A DNA stretch of 64,000 nucleotides, from contig NZ_CP108414.1 of the NCBI RefSeq assembly GCF_035978755.1, positions 4,340,001 to 4,404,000 of the forward strand, given 5' to 3'. The notes under the pieces were generated by a model, which saw only the letters and a program-made list of their open reading frames with translations, did not search any database and was not told the DNA's origin. The stretch's first letter is position 1, and the number at the start of each line of letters is the position of its first letter. Below, piece after piece: positions 34,211 to 43,612 of this stretch. The DNA is from Streptomyces sp. NBC_01298. Its GTDB lineage: Bacteria > Actinomycetota > Actinomycetes > Streptomycetales > Streptomycetaceae. The translations under genes and the position numbers were made by a program.

Positions 34211-34252
34211 AGGCCCCGCCCAGACCCTTCGTGAAGGGTTCGGGCGGGGCCT
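34211..34252. terminator. Bidirectional terminator before hspR
   Basis: AGGCCCCGCC and its complement form the outer stem, with an inner ACCCTTC/GAAGGGT stem. It ends both the LuxR-type gene and the dnaK operon. Confidence 0.75.
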
Positions 34253-34276
34253 CTGCGCGTGCGTGCGTGCGCCCGC

Positions 34277-34729
34277 TCAGCCCAGCGGCCGCTTCGGCGC
34301 CGGCCGCCAGACGACCAGGGCGCTGCCCGGCTGCGGAGCCTGGTACGGGACCAGGTCGCGCCGGTACGAGGCGTGCACCTGGGCCTCGCGCTGCTGGAGG
34401 ACGGTGGCGGCGCCCTCGACGGCCGTCGAGAGCTCGGCCACGCGCTGCTGGAGCGCGGCGACCTGGTTCTCCAGTTCGATGATCCGCTTGATGCCGGCCA
34501 GGTTGATGCCCTCTTCCTGGGACAGCGCCTGCACCGTGCGGAGCAGTTCGATGTCACGGGCCGAGTAGCGCCGGCCGCGCCCGGCCGTACGGCCCGGGGA
34601 GACCAGGCCGAGGCGGTCGTACTGGCGCAGCGTTTGCGGATGGAGGCCCGAGAGCTGGGCGGCCACCGAGATCACGTAGACCGGGGTCTCATCGGTGAGC
34701 TGGTACTGGCTCCTACGGCGGCCGTCCAT
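34277..34729 (-). CDS. hspR: HspR, MerR-family heat-shock repressor
   Basis: 150 aa. The MerR-type helix-turn-helix is VYVISVAAQLSGLHPQTLRQ, then YDRLGLVSPGRTAGRGRRYS, followed by the coiled-coil IKRIIELENQVAALQQRVAE. HspR binds HAIR repeats with DnaK as co-repressor. Candidate targets are seen at 31840 (clpB) and 38540 and 38592 (dnaK). Last gene of dnaK-grpE-dnaJ-hspR, starting right after the dnaJ stop. Confidence 0.96.
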   Translation of the reverse strand: MDGRRRSQYQLTDETPVYVISVAAQLSGLHPQTLRQYDRLGLVSPGRTAGRGRRYSARDIELLRTVQALSQEEGINLAGIKRIIELENQVAALQQRVAELSTAVEGAATVLQQREAQVHASYRRDLVPYQAPQPGSALVVWRPAPKRPLG

Positions 34730-34730
34730 G

Positions 34731-35933
34731 TCATGCTCCCTTCGCGGACTCGAACAGCGCGGAGCGCGGGTCTTCGGACTCCGTCGCCTCGCGGTACAGC
34801 TCCATGGCCTCGCGGGCCTTGTCGTTCAGCTCGGTCGGGACCGCGACCTCCACCGTCACGAGCAGGTCGCCGCGGGTGCCGTCCTTGCGGACCGCTCCCT
34901 TGCCGCGGGCCCGCATCGTGCGGCCGCCGGGGGTGCCCGGGGGCAGCTTCAGCGTCACCGAGGGACCGTTCAAGGTCGGGACCTTGATGTCGGCTCCCAG
35001 CGCCGCCTCCGCGAAGGTCACCGGAACGGTCACCGTGAGGTTGTCGTCCTTGCGGCCGAAGACCGGGTGCGCGTCCACGTGCACGACCACGTACAGGTCA
35101 CCGGCCGGGCCGCCGCGCTCGCCCGGAGCTCCCTTGCCGCGCAGCCGGATCCGCTGGGAGTCGGAGACCCCCGCCGGGATCCGGACCTGCATGGTCCGGG
35201 AGCTGCGGGCCCGCCCGCTGCCCTTGCAGATGTCGCACGGGGTCTCGGCGATGAGGCCGCGGCCCTTGCAGTCCGCGCAGGGGTCGGTCAGCGAGAAGCC
35301 GCCGCCGCTGCCGCGGGACACCTGGCCGGTGCCGACGCAGGTCGGGCACACGCGGGGCGTGCCGTTCTTGTCGCCGGTGCCCGAACAGGCCTTGCACGGG
35401 GACTGCGAGGACATCCGGAGCGGGACCGTGGCCCCGTCCACCGCCTCCGTGAAGGAGAGGGTGACCTCCGACTCGATGTCCTGGCCGCGGCGCGGCTGGG
35501 TACGGGTGCCCGGACCCGCGCCGGCGCCGCCGCGGTTGAACAGGCCGCCGAAGACGTCGCCCAGTCCGCCGCCGCCGAAGCCGCCGCCCGCGCCGCCCTG
35601 CTGCTGGCCTCCGAAGAGGTCGCCGAGGTCGAAGTTGAACGAGCCGCCGCCCCCGCCGGGACCGGGGCGGCCCCCCTGATTGAACAGCGTGCCGTTCCCG
35701 AACAGGGCGCGGGCCTCGTCGTACTCCTTGCGCTTCTTGGCGTCCCCGAGGATGTCGTTCGCCTCGGAGATCTCCTTGAAGCGCTCCTCGGCCGAGGCGT
35801 CGCCCTTGTTGGCGTCCGGGTGGAACTCGCGGGCGAGCTTCCGGTACGCCTTCTTGATCTCGGCCTCCGTGGCGTCCTTCGGGACACCGAGGACCTTGTA
35901 GTAGTCCTTCTCGACGAAGTCCTTCGTGCTCAT
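34731..35933 (-). CDS. dnaJ: DnaJ co-chaperone
   Basis: 400 aa. The J-domain carries HPD in REFHPDANKGDAS. A G/F-rich region follows (FGGGGLGDVFGGLFNRGG). Four zinc-finger repeats are present: CKACSGTG, CPTCVGTG, CADCKGRG and CDICKGSG. The C-terminal substrate-binding domain ends near residue 380. It stimulates DnaK ATPase and hands over unfolded clients. Third gene of the operon, 60 bases after grpE. Confidence 0.97.
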   Translation of the reverse strand: MSTKDFVEKDYYKVLGVPKDATEAEIKKAYRKLAREFHPDANKGDASAEERFKEISEANDILGDAKKRKEYDEARALFGNGTLFNQGGRPGPGGGGGSFNFDLGDLFGGQQQGGAGGGFGGGGLGDVFGGLFNRGGAGAGPGTRTQPRRGQDIESEVTLSFTEAVDGATVPLRMSSQSPCKACSGTGDKNGTPRVCPTCVGTGQVSRGSGGGFSLTDPCADCKGRGLIAETPCDICKGSGRARSSRTMQVRIPAGVSDSQRIRLRGKGAPGERGGPAGDLYVVVHVDAHPVFGRKDDNLTVTVPVTFAEAALGADIKVPTLNGPSVTLKLPPGTPGGRTMRARGKGAVRKDGTRGDLLVTVEVAVPTELNDKAREAMELYREATESEDPRSALFESAKGA

Positions 35934-35993
35934 CCCCGGTGTCCCTCCTCTCGCGCTTCTTGTCCTACGTGTCGTGCAAAGGGCGCCGCAGCG

Positions 35994-36674
35994 TCAGCCC
36001 TTGTCGGGGGCATCCGCGTCCTTGTCCGACGCGGACTCGCCTTCCGCCGCCTCGGACTTCGGCGCCGCGCCCGGCTGGGGCTCGGCCACCGCGACCCGCG
36101 CGGGACGGATCGTACGCTCGCCGATCCGGTACCCCGGCTGAAGGATCGCCACGCAGGTGTCCTCGGTGACGTCCGGTGCGTACGAGTGCATCAGGGCCTC
36201 GTGGATCGTCGGGTCGAAGGGCTCGCCCTCCTTGCCGAACTGCTGCAGGCCCATCTTGGCCGCGGCGGTCTCCAGCGATTCGGCCACCGACTTGAAGCCG
36301 CCGACCAGCTCGCCATGTTCCCGCGCCCGGCCGATGTCGTCCAGGGTCGGGAGGAGTTCCGTCAGGAGGGACGCGACCGCGATCTCCTTGACGGCGATCC
36401 GGTCCCGCTCCACCCGGCGGCGGTAGTTCTGGTACTCCGCCTGGAGGCGCTGGAGGTCCGCGGTGCGCTCGCCGAGCGCGGTGCGGGCCTGGTCCAGCTG
36501 GGCCAGGAGAGCCGTTTCCTGAACGCCCCGTGCTGCTGCTGCGGAGTCCCCGGCCGGGGCCGCGGCCTCCTCCTTGGAGGAAGCTGCGGCCTTCGGCTCG
36601 GCGGCGTCGTCGTCAGGCGTGCCGTCGGCGGGGACTTCGGGCTTCTCGTCGAAGCCCGGGGTCTCCTCCGACAT
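35994..36674 (-). CDS. grpE: GrpE nucleotide-exchange factor
   Basis: 226 aa. The acidic Ala/Glu-rich N-terminus is followed by a long coiled coil (LAQLDQARTALGERTADLQR, LQAEYQNYRRRVERDR) and the beta-wing signature EGEPFDPTIHEALM. It releases ADP from DnaK. The C-terminal tail is longer than in E. coli and low-complexity, usual for streptomycetes. The start overlaps the dnaK stop by one base. Confidence 0.96.
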   Translation of the reverse strand: MSEETPGFDEKPEVPADGTPDDDAAEPKAAASSKEEAAAPAGDSAAAARGVQETALLAQLDQARTALGERTADLQRLQAEYQNYRRRVERDRIAVKEIAVASLLTELLPTLDDIGRAREHGELVGGFKSVAESLETAAAKMGLQQFGKEGEPFDPTIHEALMHSYAPDVTEDTCVAILQPGYRIGERTIRPARVAVAEPQPGAAPKSEAAEGESASDKDADAPDKG

Positions 36675-38521
36675 CAGGCAGCGCCGCCCTTCGGCTTCTC
36701 GTCGTCCACGATCTCGGCGTCGACGACGTCGTCGTTGGCGTCGGCCTGGCCGGCGTCACCGGTCGGCGCGCCACCGGCGGCCTGGGCACCGGCGTCGGCG
36801 TAGATCGCCTGGCCGAGCTTCTGGCTGACGGCACCGAGCTTCTCGGTCGCGGTGCGGATCTCGGCGGCGTCCTCGCCCTTGAGCTTTTCCTTCAGCTCGG
36901 CGATGGAGGCCTCGACCTCGTCCTTGACCTCGGCCGGGACCTTGTCCTCGTTGTCCTTGACGAACTTCTCCGTCTGGTAGACGAGCTGCTCGCCCTGGTT
37001 GCGGGACTCGGCCGCCTCCTTGCGGCGGGAGTCCTCGTCCGCGTACTGCTCCGCCTCCTGGCGCATGCGGTCGACCTCGTCCTTGGCGAGGGAAGAGCCG
37101 CCGGTGACGGTCATCTTCTGCTCCTTGCCAGTGCCCAGGTCCTTGGCAGTGACGTGCATGATGCCGTTCGCGTCGATGTCGAAGGAGACCTCGATCTGCG
37201 GGACGCCACGCGGGGCCGGCGGCAGGCCGGTCAGCTCGAACATGCCGAGCTTCTTGTTGTACGCCGCGATCTCGCGCTCGCCCTGGTAGACCTGGATCTG
37301 CACGGACGGCTGGTTGTCCTCGGCCGTCGTGAAGATCTCGGACCGCTTGGTCGGGATCGTGGTGTTGCGCTCGATGAGCTTGGTCATGATGCCGCCCTTG
37401 GTTTCGATACCCAGGGACAGCGGGGTCACGTCGAGGAGCAGGACGTCCTTGACCTCACCCTTGAGAACGCCCGCCTGGAGGGTCGCGCCGAGGGCGACGA
37501 CCTCGTCCGGGTTGACGCCCTTGTTGGCGTCCTGACCGCCGGTGAGCTCCTTGACGAGCTCGGCGACGGCCGGCATGCGGGTGGAGCCGCCGACCAGGAC
37601 CACGTGGTCGATCTCGGACAGGTTGATGCCCGCGTCCTTGATGACGTTGTGGAACGGGGCCTTGCAGCGGTCGAGCAGGTCCGCGGTGAGCTGCTGGAAC
37701 TGCGAGCGCGTGAGCTTCTCGTCCAGGTGCAGCGGGCCCTCGGCGGAAGCCGTGATGTAGGGCAGGTTGATCGAGGTCTCCGTGGAGGAGGACAGCTCGA
37801 TCTTCGCCTTCTCGGCGGCCTCGCGCAGACGCTGGAGCGCCATCTTGTCCTTGGACAGGTCGACGCCGTGGCCGTTCTGGAACTGCTTCACCAGGTAGTC
37901 GACGACGCGCTGGTCCCAGTCGTCGCCACCGAGGTGGTTGTCACCGTTGGTGGCCTTCACCTCGACGACGCCGTCGCCGATCTCGAGGAGCGACACGTCG
38001 AAGGTGCCGCCACCGAGGTCGAAGACGAGAATGGTCTGGTCGTCCTTGTCGAGGCCGTAGGCCAGGGCGGCGGCGGTCGGCTCGTTGACAATACGCAGGA
38101 CGTTCAGGCCCGCGATCTCGCCGGCCTCCTTCGTCGCCTGGCGCTCGGAGTCGTTGAAGTAGGCCGGGACGGTGATGACCGCGTCCGTGACCTTCTCGCC
38201 CAGGTACGCCTCGGCGTCGCGCTTCAGCTTCTGCAGGATGAAGGCGCTCATCTGCTGCGGGTTGAAGTCCTTGCCATCCAGGTTGATCTTCCAGTCAGTG
38301 CCCATGTGGCGCTTGACGGAGCGGATGGTCCGGTCCACGTTCGTGACCGCCTGACGCTTGGCCACCTCGCCGACGAGGACCTCGCCGTTCTTGGCGAAGG
38401 CGACGACGGACGGCGTGGTCCTGGCGCCTTCGGCGTTGGTGATGACGGTGGGCTCTCCGCCTTCCAGAACGCTGACGACGGAGTTAGTGGTGCCCAGGTC
38501 GATGCCGACCGCACGTGCCAT
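36674..38521 (-). CDS. dnaK: DnaK Hsp70 chaperone
   Basis: 615 aa. It has [11 protein letters not shown] at the N-terminus, the phosphate-2 loop [31 protein letters not shown] and the substrate-binding domain [20 protein letters not shown]. The C-terminus is Gly/Ala/Asp-rich and ends KPKGGAA. It folds nascent and stressed proteins and acts as HspR co-repressor. First gene of the operon, behind two HAIR-type repeats. Confidence 0.98.
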   Translation of the reverse strand: MARAVGIDLGTTNSVVSVLEGGEPTVITNAEGARTTPSVVAFAKNGEVLVGEVAKRQAVTNVDRTIRSVKRHMGTDWKINLDGKDFNPQQMSAFILQKLKRDAEAYLGEKVTDAVITVPAYFNDSERQATKEAGEIAGLNVLRIVNEPTAAALAYGLDKDDQTILVFDLGGGTFDVSLLEIGDGVVEVKATNGDNHLGGDDWDQRVVDYLVKQFQNGHGVDLSKDKMALQRLREAAEKAKIELSSSTETSINLPYITASAEGPLHLDEKLTRSQFQQLTADLLDRCKAPFHNVIKDAGINLSEIDHVVLVGGSTRMPAVAELVKELTGGQDANKGVNPDEVVALGATLQAGVLKGEVKDVLLLDVTPLSLGIETKGGIMTKLIERNTTIPTKRSEIFTTAEDNQPSVQIQVYQGEREIAAYNKKLGMFELTGLPPAPRGVPQIEVSFDIDANGIMHVTAKDLGTGKEQKMTVTGGSSLAKDEVDRMRQEAEQYADEDSRRKEAAESRNQGEQLVYQTEKFVKDNEDKVPAEVKDEVEASIAELKEKLKGEDAAEIRTATEKLGAVSQKLGQAIYADAGAQAAGGAPTGDAGQADANDDVVDAEIVDDEKPKGGAA

Positions 38522-38539
38522 TTTGATTCCTCCAGCTGA

Positions 38540-38560
38540 CTTGAGTGGAACAGACTCAAG
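38540..38560. promoter_or_regulatory. HAIR operator 1 upstream of dnaK
   Basis: Perfect CTTGAGT-N7-ACTCAAG, starting 19 bases upstream of the dnaK start codon on the + strand scale. Confidence 0.95.
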
Positions 38561-38591
38561 AGTGCATCACCGCTCCGACAGTGTCAACAGA

Positions 38592-38612
38592 GGTGAGTCG
38601 AGGGGACTCAAC
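38592..38612. promoter_or_regulatory. Second, weaker HAIR-like repeat upstream of dnaK
   Basis: TGAGT-N7-ACTCA with the right-hand side extended to ACTCAAC. Spacing matches the HAIR consensus; the outer bases are degenerate. Multiple HAIRs in front of dnaK are known in S. coelicolor. Confidence 0.7.
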
Positions 38613-38705
38613 CTTTAGGCTGCGCTTACGCTCAGGAGCGCCATTCGGGGCACCTCGGCCGCGCGGCGCCCGCACACCGCCGGAGCCGTACGGCACCGTG
38701 CTGGC

Positions 38706-39296
38706 ATGCACAAGCTGCTCGCGCCCCCCGCCCGGCCGGGGCCACGGACGCGGCCGCGGCCCGGGTCTTGGTCTTGGTCTTGGTCTTGGCCTTCGCCTTG
38801 GCCGACCAGGCCTTCGGCCAAGCGGGTGCTCGACCTCACCGGAGCCGCGCTCCTGCTCGGGGTGTTCCTCGTACCGCTGCTGCTGGCCGCCGGGCTGCTG
38901 TACGCGACCCAGGGCGCGGGCGTCCTCGTACGGGAGCCGGCGGCGGGCCTGGCCGGGCGGCCGTACCGGGCGTGGCGGCTGCGCGTCGGCAAGGGCCGGG
39001 TCGGGGCGGCGCTGGACCGGTGCGCCCTGGACGGACTGCCGCAGCTGCTCAACGTGGTGCGGGGCGAGATGTCGCTGGTCGGGCCTCGACCCGGGAACAG
39101 CGCGTCGGACCGGCCCGAGCGGCTCCTCGTACGCCCCGGGATGACCGGGCTGTGGCAGGTGAGCGCGCGTTCGGACCTGCCGTGGGAGGAAATGGACCTG
39201 CTGGACCGGCACTATGTGGAGAACCACTGGCTGGGAATGGACCTTGCGATCCTCGCGCAGACCCCCCGGGCGGCCTGGCGGCACGGGCGGCCCTGA
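38706..39296 (+). CDS. Bacterial sugar transferase (priming glycosyltransferase-like)
   Basis: 196 aa. It has one N-terminal hydrophobic helix (LTGAALLLGVFLVPLLLAAG) and then the sugar-transferase motifs: LRVGKGRVGAALDRCALDGL, LPQLLNVVRGEMSLVGPRPG, RLLVRPGMTGLWQVSARSDL and MDLLDRHYVENHWLGMDLAI. It should transfer a sugar phosphate to undecaprenyl phosphate. It is shorter than typical family members and lacks clear KRxFD at the start. The N-terminus contains GSWSWSWSWPSPWP, encoded by a run of TCTTGG hexamers. Confidence 0.82.
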   Translation: MHKLLAPPARPGPRTRPRPGSWSWSWSWPSPWPTRPSAKRVLDLTGAALLLGVFLVPLLLAAGLLYATQGAGVLVREPAAGLAGRPYRAWRLRVGKGRVGAALDRCALDGLPQLLNVVRGEMSLVGPRPGNSASDRPERLLVRPGMTGLWQVSARSDLPWEEMDLLDRHYVENHWLGMDLAILAQTPRAAWRHGRP

Positions 39297-39472
39297 GGCG
39301 GAGCCCGGGCGCGGACGCGGCGGGGTCCCTGCGGCGACGCGGCTGGTCACGGCGGGGGCGAGCGACGCAGATCACCGCGCGCTCGGCTACATTGCGGCGT
39401 CGAGACTGGGTAACCTCAAGCCTTGACTGGATAAGTTACTGCTTAGTAAGTGCCGCCCGAGGAGCCCTCCCG

Positions 39473-42199
39473 ATGCAACTCGCCGCGATCATCGTGTCGC
39501 TGGTCCTGACCGTGGTCGGCGTCGCGCTGCTCGCCCGAGCCGTGGCGCAGATCTACCGTTTCGTGAAGCTCGGACAGCCCGTACCGGCAGGCAGCCGTAC
39601 GGACGACCCGAAGTCCCGAACGATCACCCTGGTCCGGGAGTTCCTCGGCCACAGCCGGATGAACCGCTGGGGCCTCGTCGGCTTCGCGCACTGGTTCGTC
39701 GCGATCGGCTTCCTGACGCTGCCGCCGACGCTGGTGCAGGCGTACGGCCAGCTCTTCCAGGCCGACTGGGTGCTGCCGCTCGTCGGCGGCTTCCTGCCCT
39801 TCGAGCTCTACATCGAGTTCATCGGCCTGATGACCGTGGCCGGCATCCTCGTCCTGATGGGGATCCGCCTCGCGTCGCTGCCCTCGCGGGCCGGCCGCAA
39901 GTCCCGCTTCGCGGGCTCGAAGGCCTGGCAGGCGTACTTCGTCGAGTACATCATCCTGACCATCGGCCTCGCGATCCTGTGCCTGCGCGGCCTCGAAGGC
40001 GCGATCCACCACGTGGACTCGTACGAGCCCGCGTACTTCGTGTCGTACCCGCTGGTGCTCGCCTTCAAGGGCATGTCGCTCGGCGCTCTGCAGAACGCCA
40101 TCTACTTCACCGCCATGATCAAGATCGGCACCTCGCTGATCTGGATGATCGTGGTTTCGCTGAATACCAACATGGGTGTGGCCTGGCACCGGTTCCTCGG
40201 TTTCCCGAATATCTGGTTCAAGCGGAACGCGGATGGCGCGGTCGCGTTGGGTGCGCTTCAGCCGATGACCAGTGGCGGTAAGGTCATCGACTTCGAGGAT
40301 CCGGGTGAGGACGATGTCTTCGGGGTCTCGCAGGTCGAGCAGTTCTCGTGGAAGGGCATCCTCGACTTCTCCACGTGTACGGAGTGCGGCCGCTGTCAGT
40401 CGCAGTGTCCGGCCTGGAACACGGGCAAGCCCCTGTCCCCGAAGCTGTTGATCATGTCGCTGCGTGATCACGCGCACGCCAAGGCCCCGTATCTGCTGGC
40501 GGGTGGCGGCAAGGACATGGAGGGCAATGAGAGGGCGACGCCCGAGCAGCTGAAGGACGTCCCGGCTTCCGCGCTGGCGGAGGCGGAGCGCCCGCTGATC
40601 GGCACAGCCGAGGAGAACGGGGTCATCGACCCCGACGTCCTGTGGTCCTGCACGAGCTGCGGCGCGTGTGTCGAGCAGTGTCCGGTGGACATCGAGCACA
40701 TCGACCACATCGTCGACATGCGCCGCTACCAGGTGATGATCGAGAGTGCCTTCCCGAGCGAGGCCGGGACGATGCTCAAGAACCTGGAGAAGAAGGGCAA
40801 CCCCTGGGGCCTGGCGAAGAAGCAGCGCGTGGAGTGGACCAAGGAGGTGGACTTCGAGGTCCCGATCATCGGCAAGGACGCGGAGGACCTCTCGGAGTTC
40901 GACTACCTCTACTGGGTGGGCTGCGCGGGCGCGCTGGAGGACCGGGCGAAGAAGACCACGAAGGCCTTCGCGGAGCTGCTGAACATCGCGGGCGTCAAGT
41001 TCGCGATCATGGGCGGTGACGAGAAGTGCACGGGTGACTCCCCGCGCCGTCTGGGCAACGAGCCGCTCTTCCAGCAGCTCGCGCAGGAGAACGTCGCGAT
41101 GCTGAACATGGCGTTCGGTGAGGACGACGAGGACCCGGCGACCAAGAAGCCGAAGGCGGCGAAGCGGATCGTCTCCACCTGCCCGCACTGCTTCAACACG
41201 ATCGCCAACGAGTACCCGCAGCTGGGCGGCGAGTACGAGGTCATCCACCACACGCAGCTGCTCCAGCACCTGATCGACGAGGGCCGCCTCACGCCGGTGA
41301 CCCCGGTCGACGGGCTGATCACGTACCACGACCCGTGCTACCTGGGCCGGCACAACAAGGTCTACACACCGCCGCGCGAGATCATGTCGGCGGTGCCGGG
41401 CCTGCGCCAGCAGGAGATGCACCGCCACAAGGAACGGGGCTTCTGCTGTGGCGCCGGTGGCGCGCGGATGTGGATGGAAGAGCGGATCGGCAAGCGCATC
41501 AACAACGAGCGCGTCGACGAGGCCCTGTCCCTGAACCCGGACATCGTCTCCACCGCCTGCCCGTTCTGCCTCGTCATGCTCACCGACTCGGTCAACGGCA
41601 AGAAGAACGAAGGCCAGGCAAAAGAACACGTCACCGTCGTCGACGTGGCGCAACTGCTCCTGGAATCGGTGAAGACGCCGGATCCGGTGGAGCCGGAGCC
41701 GGAGCCGGAGCCGGTGGCGGAGGCGGTGGCCGTCGCGGAGCCGGTGGCCGTCGCGGAGCCGGTGGCCGTCTCTGAGCCGAAGGCAGAGGCTGTGGCCGAG
41801 CCCAAGGCAGAGGCTGTCGCTGAGCCGAAGGCAGAGGCTGTCGCTGAGCCCAAGGCCGTCGCTGAGCCGAAGGCAGAGGCCGTCGCCGACCCCAAGGCCG
41901 CCGCTGAGCCGAAGGCAGAGGCCGTCGCCGACCCCAAGGCCGCCGCTGAGCCGAAGGCAGAGGCCGTCGCCGACCCCAAGGCCGCCGCCGAACCGAAGAC
42001 AGAGGCCGTCGCCGACCCCAAGGCCGCCGCCGAACCGAAGACAGAGGCCGTCGCCGACCCCAAGGCCGAGGCTGCCGCGGAGCCGGAGGCTGAGGCCGTC
42101 GCCGAGCCCAAGGCAGAGGCCCCGGCCAAGACCGCGGAGCCCGCGCCGAAGGCGGAGGCGCCGGCGGAGGCGCCGGCGAGCGACGCCGAGGCGAAGTAG
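39473..42199 (+). CDS. Membrane-bound Fe-S oxidoreductase (HdrD/GlpC-like, CCG domains)
   Basis: 908 aa from ATG 39473. The N-terminal ~260 residues carry about five or six helices (IIVSLVLTVVGVALLARAVA; FVEYIILTIGLAILCLRGLE), a NarI/HdrE-like part. Two [4Fe-4S] motifs follow: CTECGRCQSQCP and CTSCGACVEQCP. The C-terminal catalytic-type part has two cysteine-rich CCG motifs (DPCYLGRHN and GFCCGAGGARMWMEER). After residue ~745 a ~165-residue Ala/Glu/Lys/Pro repeat tail is appended. It probably moves electrons between a cytosolic donor and quinone. Confidence 0.88.
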   Translation: MQLAAIIVSLVLTVVGVALLARAVAQIYRFVKLGQPVPAGSRTDDPKSRTITLVREFLGHSRMNRWGLVGFAHWFVAIGFLTLPPTLVQAYGQLFQADWVLPLVGGFLPFELYIEFIGLMTVAGILVLMGIRLASLPSRAGRKSRFAGSKAWQAYFVEYIILTIGLAILCLRGLEGAIHHVDSYEPAYFVSYPLVLAFKGMSLGALQNAIYFTAMIKIGTSLIWMIVVSLNTNMGVAWHRFLGFPNIWFKRNADGAVALGALQPMTSGGKVIDFEDPGEDDVFGVSQVEQFSWKGILDFSTCTECGRCQSQCPAWNTGKPLSPKLLIMSLRDHAHAKAPYLLAGGGKDMEGNERATPEQLKDVPASALAEAERPLIGTAEENGVIDPDVLWSCTSCGACVEQCPVDIEHIDHIVDMRRYQVMIESAFPSEAGTMLKNLEKKGNPWGLAKKQRVEWTKEVDFEVPIIGKDAEDLSEFDYLYWVGCAGALEDRAKKTTKAFAELLNIAGVKFAIMGGDEKCTGDSPRRLGNEPLFQQLAQENVAMLNMAFGEDDEDPATKKPKAAKRIVSTCPHCFNTIANEYPQLGGEYEVIHHTQLLQHLIDEGRLTPVTPVDGLITYHDPCYLGRHNKVYTPPREIMSAVPGLRQQEMHRHKERGFCCGAGGARMWMEERIGKRINNERVDEALSLNPDIVSTACPFCLVMLTDSVNGKKNEGQAKEHVTVVDVAQLLLESVKTPDPVEPEPEPEPVAEAVAVAEPVAVAEPVAVSEPKAEAVAEPKAEAVAEPKAEAVAEPKAVAEPKAEAVADPKAAAEPKAEAVADPKAAAEPKAEAVADPKAAAEPKTEAVADPKAAAEPKTEAVADPKAEAAAEPEAEAVAEPKAEAPAKTAEPAPKAEAPAEAPASDAEAK
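41755..42150 (+). repeat. Coding tandem repeats in the oxidoreductase tail
   Basis: Units of about 14-15 codons such as KAEAVADPKAAAEP recur, with near-identical DNA between 41875 and 42060. The earlier part repeats AVAEPVA and KAEAVAEP. Repeat number is likely to vary between strains. Confidence 0.85.
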
Positions 42200-42240
42200 C
42201 TCGCGGCTCATAGCGCGTAGCTCGTAGCCCGCACAGTGCG

Positions 42241-42289
42241 GAACACCGGAGCGGCCCGTCCCCACAGGGGGCGGGCCGCTCCGGTGTTC
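42241..42289. terminator. Bidirectional terminator
   Basis: Perfect 18-bp arms (GAACACCGGAGCGGCCCG) with a 13-base loop, between the oxidoreductase and the convergent secreted-protein gene. Confidence 0.85.
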
Positions 42290-42320
42290 GCGGTCGGTCG
42301 GTCGGTCGGTCCTGTCCGGG

Positions 42321-43379
42321 TCAGGACTGGTTGGACGACCGGCTGCGGCGCAGCATCGCGAAGCCGAGGCCCGCGGCGCCCACCGCCGCCATGCCCCCGC
42401 CGGCGGCGAGCAGCAGCGTGCCGTCGGCGTCGGCGGACACGGGCTCGACACCCTCCGCACCGGCCTTCACGCCGCCCTTCGGCACGACCCGCTCGACGGC
42501 CTTCTTCTCGACAGGCTTGGCGACGGGCTTGGCGACGGGCTTGGCGACGGGCTTCGCGTCCTTGCCACCCTTGTCGACCTTGTACGTCTCGATCAGCTTG
42601 CCGCTGGTGAAGTCGTAGACCCAGCTGTTCCCGCCGTTCTTGCCGTCGATGACGACGAACTTCACGCGCTTGCCGTCCTGGACGAGCTTGTACGTCCAGC
42701 CGTCGTTCGTCGCGGTCGGGTGCTTCAGGTCGATCGTCCCCAGGAGAGTCCCGTTCGGCATCGAGAGCTCGACGCGCTTGCCGTTCGGGCCGTCGATCAG
42801 CCGCGCGTTGCGCCCGTCGGGCATGGCGACCTGGACGGAGTTCTCCTCCACCGGCTTCGGCTTCGGCTTCGGCTTCTCGACCGGCTTGGTCGCACCCTCG
42901 ACCCACGAGGTGACGGTGCCGTTCGGCTGGAGGACCACGTGCAGCCCGTTGTTCTGCCCGCCGGCGGCCTTGCCGTCCTTGCTGACCAGGGTGTCCAGCT
43001 TGTTGCCGCCGACGAAGATGTCGGCCTCGAAGTGGCCCTCGCCGATCTTGTAGACCCGGGCGATCGATCCGTCGGCCAGCTTCACGGTCGTGACGTAGGC
43101 CCGGACGGAAGGCTGCACCGGCGGGGTGGTGGGCGGCGTGGTCGGGGGCGTGGTCGGCGGGACGGTCGGGTCCACCTGGGGCTGCTGCGGGTCCACCTGC
43201 GGCTGCTGCGGGTCCACGGACGGCTGCTCGACGCCGGGCAGGACCGGCTGGTCGGGGACGGCCGGGGAATCCGCGAAGGCGGACCCCACCGGAAGGGCGA
43301 GGACGGCGGCCGCACCGGCCACGACTGCGGCGGTACGGAGGGTGGTACGACGGTGCGGGCTACGCATGACGGGGCTCAT
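42321..43379 (-). CDS. Secreted, membrane-anchored surface protein
   Basis: 352 aa. The signal peptide is TAAVVAGAAAVLALPVGSAF followed by ADSPA. A Pro-rich repeat region (VDPQQPQ units, then PPTTPP units) precedes two domains each built from strand-rich segments (KLADGSIARVYKIGEGHFEA; VQVAMPDGRNARLIDGPNG). Then come KPVAKPVAKPV repeats. The C-terminal helix (GTLLLAAGGGMAAVGAAGLG) is followed by RRSRSS, a tail-anchor or sortase-like sorting end without a visible LPxTG. ATG 43367 is an alternative start. Function unknown. Confidence 0.72.
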   Translation of the reverse strand: MSPVMRSPHRRTTLRTAAVVAGAAAVLALPVGSAFADSPAVPDQPVLPGVEQPSVDPQQPQVDPQQPQVDPTVPPTTPPTTPPTTPPVQPSVRAYVTTVKLADGSIARVYKIGEGHFEADIFVGGNKLDTLVSKDGKAAGGQNNGLHVVLQPNGTVTSWVEGATKPVEKPKPKPKPVEENSVQVAMPDGRNARLIDGPNGKRVELSMPNGTLLGTIDLKHPTATNDGWTYKLVQDGKRVKFVVIDGKNGGNSWVYDFTSGKLIETYKVDKGGKDAKPVAKPVAKPVAKPVEKKAVERVVPKGGVKAGAEGVEPVSADADGTLLLAAGGGMAAVGAAGLGFAMLRRSRSSNQS

Positions 43380-43612
43380 CTCGTGCTCGTTCGTGCTTCG
43401 TGGCGGTGGCTACGTCAACGAAGCTACGGAGCCGGTATGTCCGTATTCCGTCGGAGATGTAACAGCCATCGGCAGACTGCCGCGCAGCCACGTAACCCAC
43501 CCTGAGAAGCCCCTCCAGGTACCCCCTAGGGGATGTCACAGCTCAGCCGCAAAGGGGACTTCTTCCGCCACCCCGGCCATCCACCCGCTCCGGAGCGGGT
43601 ACTTTCGATCAC

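Noticed and set aside
36530..38539. Long + strand open frame opposite dnaK
   Set aside because: Antisense shadow of dnaK with no start signal or motif; the same holds for the long frames opposite the relaxase (16494-18251), the Fe-S oxidoreductase (39443-42460) and the DEAD-box helicase (58262-60700).
38768..39472. In-frame upstream extension of the Fe-S oxidoreductase
   Set aside because: It overlaps the sugar-transferase gene in another frame and is not protein-like; ATG 39473 starts the hydrophobic N-terminus expected for the family.
41755..42150. Regular repeats that might suggest a CRISPR array
   Set aside because: Units are contiguous, in frame and translate to a low-complexity tail; there are no unique spacers. 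No CRISPR array or cas gene is seen anywhere in the window.
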